Below, one piece after another: positions 34,159-44,507 of a stretch of 54,694 nt of DNA. The number at the start of each line of letters is the position of its first letter. The first letter of the stretch is position 1. The notes below the pieces were generated by a model. That model did not search any database, had not been told where the DNA came from, and saw only the letters and a list, made by a program, of their open reading frames with translations. The DNA lies in assembly GCA_002753665.1 (NCBI GenBank), contig PEAP01000011.1, positions 1 to 54,694 on the forward strand, in the 5' to 3' direction. The DNA is from Magnetococcales bacterium DC0425bin3. Lineage in GTDB: Bacteria > Pseudomonadota > Magnetococcia > Magnetococcales > DC0425bin3. The translations under genes and the position numbers were made by a program.

Positions 34159-34488
34159 ATGTACGATCTCGTCATCGACGATACCGGAACCGGAAAGCTG
34201 ACCCTGAAAGGCGACCTGACCATTCAGCATGTCCAGGAGCTCAAGCAGAGCTTCCAGGATGTCGCCTCCCAGGCCAAGGAACTGCATCTCAAGTTCACCG
34301 ACGTGGAACGGGCGGATCTGGCCGGCCTGCAGATACTCTGCACGGCCCATCGCAGCCTGGTGAAGGGCGGCATCCCGGTCATCATCGCAGGAAAGGTGCC
34401 CGCCGCGTTGCGGGAAGCCTCCGATGCGGCCGGTTTCAAAGGGTGCGTCTCGGACGACGATCAAAGCGGACTGTGGACGGGAGGGTGA
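34159..34488 (+). CDS. STAS domain protein linked to chemotaxis genes
   Basis: A 109-residue STAS protein of the anti-anti-sigma type. It begins with a strand-rich TLKGDLTIQHVQELKQSF block and has FTDVERADLAGLQILCTAH where SpoIIAA-like members have the phosphorylated Ser in DSAGL. Here the Ser is replaced by Leu, so classical regulation by phosphorylation is unlikely. It opens the cheY-cheA-cheW-cheB-cheD group and may couple to CheA (inference). Some chemosensory systems contain such STAS proteins. Confidence 0.82.
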   Translation: MYDLVIDDTGTGKLTLKGDLTIQHVQELKQSFQDVASQAKELHLKFTDVERADLAGLQILCTAHRSLVKGGIPVIIAGKVPAALREASDAAGFKGCVSDDDQSGLWTGG

Positions 34489-34494
34489 TATTCG

Positions 34495-34860
34495 ATGGCG
34501 AAGACCATTATGACCGTGGACGACTCTTCCAGCGTCCGACAGATGGTTGGCCTGACCCTCAAGGGGGCGGGTTACAATGTGGTGGAAGGGGTGGATGGCC
34601 AGGATGCCCTGAACAAGCTCAAGGCCAACCCGGTGGACATGGTCATCACCGACCTGAACATGCCCAATATGGACGGCATCACGCTCATTCGGGAACTGCG
34701 GGCCCTGCCGGCCTTCAAGTTCACGCCCATCGTCATGCTGACCACCGAATCCCAGGCCAATCGCAAGGCCGATGGCAAGTCCGCCGGCGCCACCGGCTGG
34801 ATCGTCAAGCCCTTCAAGCCGGCTCAGCTGCTCGGCGTGATCAAGAAGGTGTTGGGTTAA
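34495..34860 (+). CDS. cheY: Chemotaxis response regulator CheY
   Basis: A 121-residue single receiver domain. The acidic pair Asp9-Asp10, the phospho-acceptor Asp53 in VITDLNMPNMDG, Thr83/Thr84 in VMLTTES and Lys105 in IVKPF are all in place. It receives phosphate from CheA and binds the flagellar motor switch. It follows the STAS gene by six bases and precedes cheA across a repeat-filled gap. Confidence 0.93.
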   Translation: MAKTIMTVDDSSSVRQMVGLTLKGAGYNVVEGVDGQDALNKLKANPVDMVITDLNMPNMDGITLIRELRALPAFKFTPIVMLTTESQANRKADGKSAGATGWIVKPFKPAQLLGVIKKVLG

Positions 34861-34980
34861 GTTTGATGGATGGGGGAGGCCTCCCTCCACCCTCCATCGA
34901 TCAAAGTCGCTAACAGTCATGGACGGGTGCTGCCTCCGGCCACCCGCCAGCGGATGAAAGTCGCCAGGCGACCGTCACGG
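34861..34980. repeat. Dispersed palindromic element, copy 4, between cheY and cheA
   Basis: The first part (34861-34920) has GATGGATGGGGGAGGC and CTCCCTCCACCC with a shortened hairpin (AAAGTCGC, then a disturbed right arm). After 30 bases a second hairpin, ATGAAAGTCGC/GCGACCGTCA, appears at 34953-34980. The arrangement suggests two nested or adjacent insertions. Confidence 0.75.
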
Positions 34981-35000
34981 CAACCACCAACCCGAGGGGC

Positions 35001-37124
35001 ATGCCCATGGCCGTGGAAATCGACACCAGTGCATTCACGGAAGAAGCCTACGAGCTGCTCTCCGAACTGGAAGACTCCCTGCTCGAACTGGAAGAGTCGC
35101 CGGAGGATCAGGAGCTGATCGGCCGGGTCTTCCGCGCCATGCATACCATCAAGGGCTCCGGGGCCATGTTCGGCTTCGATGACGTGGCGGAGTTCACCCA
35201 CAACGTCGAAACCGTCTTCGACCTGGCCCGCAACGGCACCATTCCCATCACCAAGGACCTCATCGACCTGACCCTGGGGGCCCGGGATCAGATCCGGGCC
35301 ATGCTGGATGCCGCCGCCGGCGGCAACGCGGCCGATGGTGCCAATGCCGCACGCATCATCGCCGGTCTGCGCGCCCTCACCCCCGGGGCCGACGGCAGCC
35401 CGCCTGCCGCGGCCAAGAGCGCCGCCGGCAAACCCGCCGAAAAGGAGGATGCCGGCCCCCATACCTTCCGCATCCGCTTCAAACCCCATGGCGACATCTT
35501 CGCCAACGGCACCAACCCCATCCTCCTGTTGGACGAGCTGCGGGAGCTGGGGGATGTCCGTCTGATACCATTCCTGGACGATCTGCCCCACAGCCTGGCC
35601 GAAATCGACCCCGAGCGCTGCTATGTCTCCTGGGAAATTTTTCTCACCACCGAGCAGGGGGAAAACGCCATCCAGGATGTCTTCATCTTCGTCGAGGATG
35701 AATGTGACCTGAATGTCCGCATGGTGGACCGCTCGGAGGCCCTTGCGGAAGACGGCCCCGACAAGCGCCTGGGCGACATCCTGGTGGAACGCGGGGACGT
35801 GGATCCCGAGGTCCTGGAAGAGGTCATGCAGCCGTTGGGTGAGCGGCTGGTCCGTTCCGGCCTCGTCAACAAGGGCAAGGTGGAAGCCGCGCTCACCGAG
35901 CAGCAGATCATCAAGGAAAAGCGGGAGTCCAAGAAGCAGCAGGCTGCCGCCCAGAGCGTCAAGGTGCCCTCGGACAAGCTGGACCATCTGGTGGATCTGG
36001 TCGGGGAGCTGGTCACGGTCCAGGCCCGCCTCAACCAGACCTCCGCCACCCTCAACGATCATGACCTGCAACTGATTGCCGAGGAAGTGGAGCGGCTCAC
36101 CGGCGAGCTGCGGGACAACACCATGTCCATCCGCATGCTGGCCATCGGCAGCACCTTCAACAAGTTCAAGCGGCTGGTCAGGGACCTCTCCAAGGAGCTG
36201 GGCAAGCAGATCGAAATGACCACCGCCGGCGCCGAAACCGAGCTGGACAAAACGGTCATCGATCAGCTCAACGACCCGCTGATCCACATCATCCGCAACT
36301 CCATCGACCACGGCATCGAACCCCCCGACGGCCGCAGCGCGGCGGGCAAGCCGTCGGTGGGGCGCATTCACCTCTCGGCGGAACATTCCGGCGCCAACGT
36401 GTTGATCAAGGTCACCGACGACGGCCGCGGCCTGGATGCGGAAAAGCTCAAGCGCAAGGCCATCGAAAAGGGCCAGCTGGCCCCGGACGCCGAACTCACC
36501 GACAAGGAAGCCTTTCAGCTGATCTTCGGCGCCGGTTTCTCCACCGCCGAAAAGATCACCAACGTCTCGGGCCGCGGCGTGGGCATGGACGTGGTCCGCA
36601 AGTCCATCGACGCCCTCCGGGGCGCCATCGACGTGCAGAGCGAGCTGGGCCAGGGCACCACCATCACTCTCAAGTTGCCGTTGACCCTGGCCATCATCGA
36701 GGGCCTGCTGGTCAAGATCCAGTCCGAATTCTTCGTGCTGCCCCTGGCGGCGGTGGAGGAATGCGTGGAGCTGACCCGGGAGGACGTGTCCGCCACCCAC
36801 GGCCGGCATGTCATCAACGTGCGGGGCAGCATCGTGCCCTACATTCGCATCCGTGACCGGTTCGAGGTCGAAGGCGATCCGCCGGAGGTGGAGCAGATCG
36901 TCATCGCCGAAGTGGACGAAAAACGGGTCGGTTTCGTGGTGGATGACGTGATCGGCCAACACCAGACCGTCATCAAGGGTCTGGGCAAGACCTTCCAGAA
37001 TTCCGAGGAGTTTTCCGGCGCCACCATCCTGGGAGATGGCACGGTCGCCCTTATCCTGGATCTCCAGAAAATGGTCCGTTTCGTCGAAGATCAGGAGCAT
37101 GTCGAGGCTGGCATCTCCGGCTGA
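35001..37124 (+). CDS. cheA: Chemotaxis histidine kinase CheA
   Basis: A 707-residue CheA. The Hpt domain comes first, with phospho-accepting His48 in FRAMHTIKGSGAMFGF. A middle domain follows (about 155-245, RFKPHGDIFANG and CYVSWEIFLTT). Then a short helical unit resembles the secretion-ATPase N-domain (RLGDILVERGDVDP), and a dimerisation helix follows. The HATPase has IIRNSIDHGIEPP and VSGRGVGMDVVRKSI. A CheW-like domain ends it. The ATG at 35001 has GAGGGG upstream; the ATG six bases later is possible. Confidence 0.95.
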   Translation: MPMAVEIDTSAFTEEAYELLSELEDSLLELEESPEDQELIGRVFRAMHTIKGSGAMFGFDDVAEFTHNVETVFDLARNGTIPITKDLIDLTLGARDQIRAMLDAAAGGNAADGANAARIIAGLRALTPGADGSPPAAAKSAAGKPAEKEDAGPHTFRIRFKPHGDIFANGTNPILLLDELRELGDVRLIPFLDDLPHSLAEIDPERCYVSWEIFLTTEQGENAIQDVFIFVEDECDLNVRMVDRSEALAEDGPDKRLGDILVERGDVDPEVLEEVMQPLGERLVRSGLVNKGKVEAALTEQQIIKEKRESKKQQAAAQSVKVPSDKLDHLVDLVGELVTVQARLNQTSATLNDHDLQLIAEEVERLTGELRDNTMSIRMLAIGSTFNKFKRLVRDLSKELGKQIEMTTAGAETELDKTVIDQLNDPLIHIIRNSIDHGIEPPDGRSAAGKPSVGRIHLSAEHSGANVLIKVTDDGRGLDAEKLKRKAIEKGQLAPDAELTDKEAFQLIFGAGFSTAEKITNVSGRGVGMDVVRKSIDALRGAIDVQSELGQGTTITLKLPLTLAIIEGLLVKIQSEFFVLPLAAVEECVELTREDVSATHGRHVINVRGSIVPYIRIRDRFEVEGDPPEVEQIVIAEVDEKRVGFVVDDVIGQHQTVIKGLGKTFQNSEEFSGATILGDGTVALILDLQKMVRFVEDQEHVEAGISG

Positions 37125-37173
37125 CCGCGCCACCCTGGGCTGACTGGAGACAACCAAAGCGAGGGAGTGTCCC

Positions 37174-37743
37174 ATGGATCAGGATGCAGACGTCGAAGAA
37201 TCCCAGGAGTACGAGGAGAGCGCACCGCCGCGTGCCGCCGCCAAGGCCGCCAGTCCCCAGGCCAGCGGCGCTTCCGGCGAAACGACCCAATACCTCACCT
37301 TCCAACTGGATGACGAGGTGTTCGCGGTCGATATTTCCAAGGTCCGCGAGGTCCTGGAATACACCAACATCACCAAGGTCCCCCGGACACCGGACTTCAT
37401 GTGCGGCGTCATCAATCTGCGGGGCAGCGTGGTGCCGGTGGTGGACCTGCGCCTCAAATTCGGCATGTCCCGCTCGGAGCGCACCGTCAATACCTGCATC
37501 ATCATCGTGGAGATCGTCCAGGAGGACGAGGTCACCGAAATGGGGGCCCTGGCCGACTCGGTCAAGGAGGTGATGGAGCTGGAACATTCCAAGATCGAAC
37601 CGCCCCCCAAACTCGGCACTCGTCTGCGCAGCGATTTCCTCAAGGGCATGGGCAAGCACGAGGACCAGTTCATCATGCTGTTGGAAATCGATCGCATCTT
37701 CTCCACCGAGGAACTTTCCATAGCGAATCACACCCTCTCCTGA
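37174..37743 (+). CDS. cheW: Chemotaxis coupling protein CheW
   Basis: A 189-residue CheW. The first 38 residues are acidic and Ala-rich, longer than usual. The core reads YLTFQLDDEVFAVDISKVREVL, then CGVINLRGSVVPVVDLRLKFGM and the late MLLEIDRIFS. CheW links receptors to CheA. It starts 50 bases after cheA. A hairpin lies about 40 bases after its stop. Confidence 0.94.
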   Translation: MDQDADVEESQEYEESAPPRAAAKAASPQASGASGETTQYLTFQLDDEVFAVDISKVREVLEYTNITKVPRTPDFMCGVINLRGSVVPVVDLRLKFGMSRSERTVNTCIIIVEIVQEDEVTEMGALADSVKEVMELEHSKIEPPPKLGTRLRSDFLKGMGKHEDQFIMLLEIDRIFSTEELSIANHTLS

Positions 37744-38064
37744 ATCCAGCAGATCCAGGGACCGTTTCCATTGCTGTCACAGGTCGGGATGCGCCCGGTG
37801 CGCATCCCGAAGGTCCGTTATTCGAGCCTCGGAACCCCCCCATTTTCAATCGGAATGGCCGCTCGGCGCTCTGACCTGCCAACGCCCCCGCTCCGACAGG
37901 ATCCTTCGTTTGTCAACCAACTGGTTCGGAAGGGCTTTCCGGGGATGGGAAGGTGTGGTAGAAACATGTGCGAGTCTGTCCTGGTGGGAAGCCACTCCAC
38001 AGGGACAGGGGGTGGGGCTGTTCCGTTCGGGACAGGGATGCAAGGGGCAGGCTTGGAGCGCTAG
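37744..38064. other. Intergenic region between cheW and cheB
   Basis: 321 bases. It begins with the hairpin at 37785-37809. The rest has no strong promoter or credible gene; short frames here lack ribosome binding sites and coding bias. It may hold a separate promoter for cheB-cheD, since the hairpin could end the first unit. Confidence 0.6.
37785..37809 (+). terminator. Hairpin after cheW
   Basis: A 10-base stem, CGGGATGCGC with GCGCATCCCG, and a five-base loop. No T-run follows, so it may act as an attenuator or mRNA end rather than an intrinsic terminator. Confidence 0.6.
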
Positions 38065-39162
<1,098 letters not shown>

Positions 39163-39204
39163 AGTCCGGTTCGCCCCTGCGGCGGGCCTGGCCGCTCGGC
39201 TGGC

Positions 39205-39249
39205 GCCTCCTCCCCTTGGGGGCAGCCTCTTCGCCCCATGGGGGAGGAG
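39205..39249. other. Hairpin between cheB and cheD
   Basis: CCTCCTCCCC (39205-39214) pairs with GGGGAGGAGG (39240-39249), with a long loop that can pair further. It lies 40 bases before the cheD start and could shape translation or mRNA stability. Confidence 0.45.
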
Positions 39250-39287
39250 GACTCCGGCCTTGTCAGCGTCCGCTATCGACCTCCTCC

Positions 39288-39854
39288 ATGGCTAAAATTC
39301 CAGCCTCCGGCCTTCCTGCCCTCGATCTGCAACCTGGTGAGCTGCATATCGCCACCCGGCCGACCGTGGTCACGACCATACTGGGATCCTGCGTCTCCCT
39401 GACCCTGTTTCATCCCTCAAGCCGGACCGGAGCCATCTGCCACGGCGTGATGCCACGCCGGGACAAGGGACGGGAACGGTTGTCTCCCCCCTTTCCAGAA
39501 GTCGAGGATTGTTTCCGCTTCGTGGATTGCGCCATTCGCCACATGATCGGCTTTTTCGACCGTCAGGGCTTGGGTCGCTCCGCCCTCACCGCCAAGCTGT
39601 TCGGTGGTGGGGACATGTTCGCCACGAGCGCCGGACAGATCAGCATCGGACGACAGAATGTGGCGGTGGCCCTCCAGGAGGTGAAAGACCATGCCTTGCG
39701 ACTGGCGGCCTCGGACGTGGGGGGACTCACGGGTCGCAAGATCGTCTTCCTGACCCATACCGGTCAGGTGTTTCTCAAGCGGCTCGGCCAGACCGATCCG
39801 AACATGATCGCGAACCTGAAGTTCGATGCCGTGCCCGGCTGGCGTGGTCCTTAG
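39288..39854 (+). CDS. cheD: Chemoreceptor glutamine deamidase CheD
   Basis: A 188-residue CheD. The catalytic Cys and His are in TTILGSCVSLTLFHP and GAICHGVMP. KLFGGGDMF and VFLTHTGQVFLKRL complete the family pattern. CheD deamidates receptor glutamines and can interact with CheC-type phosphatases, none of which is visible. No clear ribosome binding site precedes the ATG. It converges on the lytic transglycosylase gene. Confidence 0.92.
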   Translation: MAKIPASGLPALDLQPGELHIATRPTVVTTILGSCVSLTLFHPSSRTGAICHGVMPRRDKGRERLSPPFPEVEDCFRFVDCAIRHMIGFFDRQGLGRSALTAKLFGGGDMFATSAGQISIGRQNVAVALQEVKDHALRLAASDVGGLTGRKIVFLTHTGQVFLKRLGQTDPNMIANLKFDAVPGWRGP

Positions 39855-39870
39855 ATGGGCCGGCCGAGCC

Positions 39871-41850
39871 TCAGTTCACCGGCGTCCGCAGGTCGTCCAG
39901 GCCCGGCTGGCCGATGCCCAGCAGGGATTGCAGGGAACTGCTGCTGCCCCGCAGGCGCTGCCGGTAGACCGCCATGCCGTGGATCACCAGCTTGACGTAG
40001 TTGCGGGTCTCCTTGAAACGGATCGACTCCATGAATTCCAGAGGGGTCATGGCGAGTCGCTCCGCCCGCCACTTGCCGGCCCGATGGGGGCCGGCATTGT
40101 AGCTGACCAGGGCCAGGACCAGATCTCCATTCCATTTGGCCAGCATCCGCGACAGATAGGACTGCCCCAGGCTCAGGTTGTAGGCAGGCAGTTGCAGGAG
40201 AAAGGGGGTGGGTTCGGGCAGGCCGACCAGCCGGGCTTCCTCACGGGCGGTGGCGGGCATCAACTGCATCAGACCGGCGGCTCCCACCCGAGAGTTGACC
40301 CGGTTGGCGAACAGGCTTTCCTGACGGGTGGTGCCGGCCACCACGGATGGATCCAATGACCAACCCAGGGCCGGTTTCCAGGGCAGGGGCGGATACAGGC
40401 CGGTCCAGACCCGTTGATTTGTCTTGCGCAGCAGCTCGCTGGCGGCCTTGATGGCCCGGTTGGGAGCGCCGAAGTGGTTGGCCAGGCAGACCTGGTCGGC
40501 CAGACCGAGGTTGCGGCGCTGGGCCAGGGCTTCGATTTCGCCGCCGTTGTAGTAGCTGCGTTCCATTTGTCGCAGCAGCTCCATGCGTGCCAGCTCCGGC
40601 GCCAGGGTCGGGTCGGCCAGCAGGGCATCGCATTGGGGTTCGGGTCTGATCAGATCGGGCAGGCCGCGATACAGGCTTTCGAAGGCCAGCAGACCGTAGA
40701 AGGTTTCCGGAAAATCGGCGGCCTTTTGCAGCAGGAGGCGGCTGTCCGGATGGTCGAAGCCGAGGAGGGATGCCGCCCAGTAGGCGCCCTGGGCGCGCAG
40801 GGTGGGGGTGGGGGCCCCCTGACCCAGGGTGCGAAAATGCGCCAGGGCGACCTCCTTGTAGCCGGCCCGGTAGGCGCTCCAGCCGGCCAGCCAGAGGGAA
40901 TCCTCCAACTGGGCGCCCATCTCCTGGGCATTGGGGTCCAGGAGGGTGAAGGCGGTCAGGAAATCCTGTTTGTCGAACAGGAAGTCCTGTCCCAGGCTGA
41001 AGCGGATGCGGTGGCGGTCCTCGGCGGCCAGATACTTGCCCTGGGGACCGTTGAGCAGCTCCATGGCCAGCAGGTCGAACCCGCTGGCCCGCAGCCGTTC
41101 CATGCGGGTGTACCACAGCTCCGAGGAACGGGCCAGTTCCGGAGGCAGACGGTTGACCAGGGTGAAGAAATCCGTGTTGAGACGATGGGCAGCGGCCAGG
41201 GCCTCCAGGTAGGCGCGTCGGTTGGGGTCGGGGATGCGCTTGAGCTGGGCCTCGAAGGTCTTGGGGCTGCCCCATTTGAGGACCTGCCTGGCCCGGGCTT
41301 CATGGTCATCGGCGGTGAGCCTGGCCTGGAACTGCCGCACCCCGGTATCCAGGGCGCCGGGAAAGGAGGCGCCGGCGCGGTAGAGGGTGACGAACAGATC
41401 GCCGGCTTCCTTCATCCGCTGCTTGGCCAACAACAGCCGCAGGTAGCGCAGACGGGCCTTGGAGGTGGTGGGGGAAAACCGGTCGTACCAGGCCAGGGCT
41501 TCCGCGTCGGTGCCTTCATCGGTCATGAACCGGTCCACCAGGGGCTTGATCAGGGGAATCTGGGGATGGGCCGGGTAGCGGCTCAGGAATTGCCGGAGTT
41601 GCGCGTAGGAGATCCGGGTGCGGGGGTGAAACAGCAGCTCCAGCTCCAGATAGGAGGCCAGCAATTCGTCCCGGGGCCAGAGGCTGCGGTCCAGGGCGTC
41701 GTCGATGGGACCGGTGCCTTCCAGAACCCGGAACAGGCCCCGGAATTTTTCCAGGGTGTCCCGGGAGGGTTCGGCGGTCAGGCTGCTTCCCGGCCAGGCA
41801 ACCAGCAGGGTCGCCATGGCGAGGATCACCGGGGTCAGGAGCCGGAGCAT
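39871..41850 (-). CDS. Soluble lytic murein transglycosylase (Slt70-like)
   Basis: A 659-residue periplasmic enzyme with a signal peptide (LLTPVILAMATLLVAWPGSSLTA). A long helical superhelix domain (residues 30-470) is followed by the SLT catalytic domain. The catalytic Glu lies in TTRQESLFANRVNS, followed by GAAGLMQLMPATA and VSYNAGPHRAGKW. It cleaves peptidoglycan glycan strands with 1,6-anhydro ring formation. The ATG at 41850 has AAGGAAGGAA upstream. Confidence 0.93.
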   Translation of the reverse strand: MLRLLTPVILAMATLLVAWPGSSLTAEPSRDTLEKFRGLFRVLEGTGPIDDALDRSLWPRDELLASYLELELLFHPRTRISYAQLRQFLSRYPAHPQIPLIKPLVDRFMTDEGTDAEALAWYDRFSPTTSKARLRYLRLLLAKQRMKEAGDLFVTLYRAGASFPGALDTGVRQFQARLTADDHEARARQVLKWGSPKTFEAQLKRIPDPNRRAYLEALAAAHRLNTDFFTLVNRLPPELARSSELWYTRMERLRASGFDLLAMELLNGPQGKYLAAEDRHRIRFSLGQDFLFDKQDFLTAFTLLDPNAQEMGAQLEDSLWLAGWSAYRAGYKEVALAHFRTLGQGAPTPTLRAQGAYWAASLLGFDHPDSRLLLQKAADFPETFYGLLAFESLYRGLPDLIRPEPQCDALLADPTLAPELARMELLRQMERSYYNGGEIEALAQRRNLGLADQVCLANHFGAPNRAIKAASELLRKTNQRVWTGLYPPLPWKPALGWSLDPSVVAGTTRQESLFANRVNSRVGAAGLMQLMPATAREEARLVGLPEPTPFLLQLPAYNLSLGQSYLSRMLAKWNGDLVLALVSYNAGPHRAGKWRAERLAMTPLEFMESIRFKETRNYVKLVIHGMAVYRQRLRGSSSSLQSLLGIGQPGLDDLRTPVN

Positions 41851-41900
41851 GTGGATATGGTTCCTTCCTTGGACCATCATCTGTCGTTTCCCTGTCTTTG

Positions 41901-41977
41901 CCAACCTCGATGGATGGGGAAAGCCTCCCTCCACCCTCCTTCTGAAGGGAAGGCGCGACGCGACTTCCCTCAGTCAT
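41901..41977. repeat. Dispersed palindromic element, copy 5, upstream of slt
   Basis: GATGGATGGGGAAAGC and CTCCCTCCACCCTCC match the other copies. The hairpin is altered: GAAGGGAAGGCGCGACGCG against GACTTCCC. It lies just before the Slt gene and after ftsY on the other side. Confidence 0.7.
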
Positions 41978-42029
41978 GAAAAACGCTTGCGCTCGCGGCC
42001 GGGTGACCGACCGGCGGCAGGGGTCGGAT

Positions 42030-42941
42030 TCAGCGCCCGAACAGCGCCTCGACGAACGCATCGGCCGCGAAGGGTTTCAGGTCGTCCAGACCTTCCCCCA
42101 CGCCGATATAACGAATGGGCAGGCCGAAGCGGTCGGCGATGCCCACGATCACCCCTCCCCGAGCGGTGCCATCCAGTTTGGTGACGATCAGGCCGGTCAG
42201 CGCCATGGCTTCATGGAACTGCCGCACCTGACTGATGGCGTTCTGACCGGTGGTGGCGTCCAGCACCAGCCAGATGTCATGGGGCGCCTGGGGATCCCGG
42301 CGACCCAGCACCCGCTTGATCTTTTTCAGCTCCTCCATGAGATTGACCTTGGTGTGGAGCCGTCCGGCGGTGTCGCCGATGAGGAGGTCGCAGCCCCGGG
42401 CGCTGGCGGCGGCATGGGCATCGAACAGCACCGACGCCGCATCGGCGTCCTGGCCCTGGGCAATCACCGGACAGCCGGCCCGCTCCCCCCAGATCTGCAA
42501 CTGCTCCACGGCGGCGGCGCGGAAGGTGTCGCCGGCGGCCAGCATCACCCGGTGACCGTCGTTGCCCAGCAGGCAGGCCAGTTTGCCGATGGTGGTGGTC
42601 TTGCCCACCCCGTTGACCCCGACCACCAGGATGACGTGGGGATTGCCCACCGTCAAATCCAGGGGGGTCTGGTGGGCTTCCAGCCGCTCGCGGATGACCT
42701 CCCGCAACCCATCCCGCAGGTGAAAATCCGGATCCTTGCGGTTCTGTTTGCAGCGCCGGCGCGCGTCCTCCAAAATCGCCCCGGTGGTTTCCACGCCGAA
42801 ATCGCTGGTGATGAGCAGATCTTCCAGCTCCTCCAGCACGCCGGCATCCACCGGACCCCGGGACAACAGGGCGTCGAGCTTGTCGATGAACCCGCTGCGG
42901 GTTTTGTCGAGTCCCTGGCGGAGGCGTTGCAGCAGCGACAT
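42030..42941 (-). CDS. ftsY: Signal recognition particle receptor FtsY
   Basis: A 303-residue SRP GTPase holding only the N and G domains; the long acidic A domain of E. coli FtsY is absent, as in many alphaproteobacteria. The G motifs are GVNGVGKTTTIGKLA, DTFRAAAVEQL, DTAGRLHTK and TKLDGTARGG. It receives ribosomes carrying nascent membrane proteins. Start ATG with GAGGAAA. Confidence 0.95.
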   Translation of the reverse strand: MSLLQRLRQGLDKTRSGFIDKLDALLSRGPVDAGVLEELEDLLITSDFGVETTGAILEDARRRCKQNRKDPDFHLRDGLREVIRERLEAHQTPLDLTVGNPHVILVVGVNGVGKTTTIGKLACLLGNDGHRVMLAAGDTFRAAAVEQLQIWGERAGCPVIAQGQDADAASVLFDAHAAASARGCDLLIGDTAGRLHTKVNLMEELKKIKRVLGRRDPQAPHDIWLVLDATTGQNAISQVRQFHEAMALTGLIVTKLDGTARGGVIVGIADRFGLPIRYIGVGEGLDDLKPFAADAFVEALFGR

Positions 42942-42965
42942 GGTTTCCTCGATCTCCCAAGGCGG

Positions 42966-43355
42966 CTATCTGGATCCCTCCGGGTCGAACCCCAGACGCC
43001 GGGCGACTCTTTCCAGCTCGGACCAGAAGAATTCTTCCCCCCGGTAGCCCCGAAAGACGGCCTGTTCATGGCCATCGGGGGTGACGACGATGAAAGTGGG
43101 GGTGAAGGAAACCCGGCTGGCCTGGGCCGCGTACTGTTCCGGCGGATCGAGGGTATCCACCCGCACGATGGGCAGACGTTCCCCCAGGGGCGTCTTGGCA
43201 TAGATTCGCCCCACCTCCCGCTCGAAGGCTTCGCAATACTGGCAGACGGGATTGACGAATACCAGCAGCCGTCCCAGCGGCTCTTCGGCCCGGACGGGTA
43301 ATGTAAGCAAAAACAGGGCCAAAATCAGGGGCAGCCATGCCGTCGGCCGGTACAT
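42966..43355 (-). CDS. Secreted thioredoxin-fold protein
   Basis: A 129-residue protein with a signal peptide (LILALFLLTLPVRA) and a thioredoxin-like domain with CQYC at its active site (LLVFVNPVCQYCEAF). SFTPTFIVVTP carries the expected cis-proline. Small periplasmic thioredoxins of this type help reduce or form disulfides, for example in cytochrome maturation or SoxW-like systems. The exact partner is unknown. It follows the glycosyltransferase gene divergently and precedes ftsY by 24 bases. Confidence 0.8.
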   Translation of the reverse strand: MYRPTAWLPLILALFLLTLPVRAEEPLGRLLVFVNPVCQYCEAFEREVGRIYAKTPLGERLPIVRVDTLDPPEQYAAQASRVSFTPTFIVVTPDGHEQAVFRGYRGEEFFWSELERVARRLGFDPEGSR

Positions 43356-43397
43356 ATTTCGCCTTTTTCGTGCAAGTCCCCGTTCGCACCACCGACA

Positions 43398-44507
43398 ATG
43401 GACGGTAAAATGCTGCCCATGCCAGTCACAGGGAACCAGAATCATCCCCCCAGTGCAAGCCCTTTCGCCGTCCCGACGCTGTCGGTGATCATCCCGACCC
43501 TGAACGAGGCGGCGGCCTTGCCGGGTCTGCTGGAGCGGTTGCGCGGTCAGCAGGGAATCGCCCTGGAGGTGATCGTGGCCGACGGGGGCAGCGGGGACGC
43601 GACCCGGGCGGTGGCCCGGGCCGGTGGAGCTGTCTGGGTGGAGGCGCCCCGGGGCCGGGGCTCCCAGATGAACGCCGGCGCCCGGCTGGCCCGGGGTGCG
43701 CGGCTGCTGTTCCTCCATGCCGATTCCGGCCTGCCCGATTCCGGTCTGCTGGCCGCGGCCCTGGCGTGCCTGGAGCAGGCCCAGCGGCGTCTGGGCCATC
43801 GGCGGGTGGCGGGGCATTTTCCCCTGCGCTTCGCGGACGCCAACCCCCGCACCCTCGGGCGGTTGCGATACCAGGAGGCCAAGAGTGCCCTCGACCGTGA
43901 GGAATGCATCAACGGCGATCAGGGCCTGCTGCTGGACGGCGCGTTCTTCCGGGAACTGGGCGGATTCGACAGCTCATTGCCCTTTCTGGAAGATCAACGG
44001 CTGGCCAGACGGATCTTTCGCCAGGGTTCGTGGATCACCCTGCCCGGGCACCTGGTGACCTCCGCCCGCCGTTTCGAGGCCGAAGGGTATTGGCGTCGCT
44101 CTTTGCTCAACATGGTGATCATGGCTTGCCACCACCTGGACTGGGAGGCGTTTTTCCTTCAGGCTCCGGCGATCTATCGCACCCAAACCGCCGCCGGCCC
44201 GCTGCGGCTGGTGCCGTTTCTCGATCTGGCGTGGCGTCTGGATCGGGCCAGCCCTTGGCGGGTCCGGGTGCAACGCTGGCGGGGTTTCGGCCGCTATGGC
44301 CTGGAATCCCTCTGGCAGGTGTTTTTCCGCCTGGATCTGGCCCTGGGCCGCTGGGAGCCTGGAACCCGACGGCCGGCCCTGGCCTTCCATGACTGGCTGG
44401 CGGGACCGCTGTTGCGTCTGCCCCTGCTGGAACTGCCCGTGGCCCTGCTGCTGTGGCTGCTGGTGACCGGGGTCGGCCTCGGCAGCGCCTGGAGGTCTCG
44501 GGCATGA
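43398..44507 (+). CDS. Family 2 glycosyltransferase (TIGR04283-like)
   Basis: A 369-residue GT2. The N-terminal catalytic domain has LSVIIPTLNEAAALPGLLERL, VIVADGGSGDATRAV and APRGRGSQMNAG, matching the TIGR04283 subfamily often found near radical SAM genes. Acceptor-side motifs include INGDQGLLLDGAFF and LEDQRLARRIF. The C-terminal part ends in a hydrophobic segment (LLLWLLVTGVGLG), which may anchor it. Several in-frame ATGs lie at the start, so the exact initiation is uncertain. The stop overlaps the next gene (ATGA). Confidence 0.85.
   Translation: MDGKMLPMPVTGNQNHPPSASPFAVPTLSVIIPTLNEAAALPGLLERLRGQQGIALEVIVADGGSGDATRAVARAGGAVWVEAPRGRGSQMNAGARLARGARLLFLHADSGLPDSGLLAAALACLEQAQRRLGHRRVAGHFPLRFADANPRTLGRLRYQEAKSALDREECINGDQGLLLDGAFFRELGGFDSSLPFLEDQRLARRIFRQGSWITLPGHLVTSARRFEAEGYWRRSLLNMVIMACHHLDWEAFFLQAPAIYRTQTAAGPLRLVPFLDLAWRLDRASPWRVRVQRWRGFGRYGLESLWQVFFRLDLALGRWEPGTRRPALAFHDWLAGPLLRLPLLELPVALLLWLLVTGVGLGSAWRSRA

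Noticed and set aside
37771-38064. A small gene in the cheW-cheB gap
   Set aside because: It overlaps the hairpin, has no ribosome binding site and its sequence is not protein-like.
40414-41979. A 521-residue frame opposite slt
   Set aside because: Antisense to a complete lytic transglycosylase gene; Gly/Gln-rich composition without domains.
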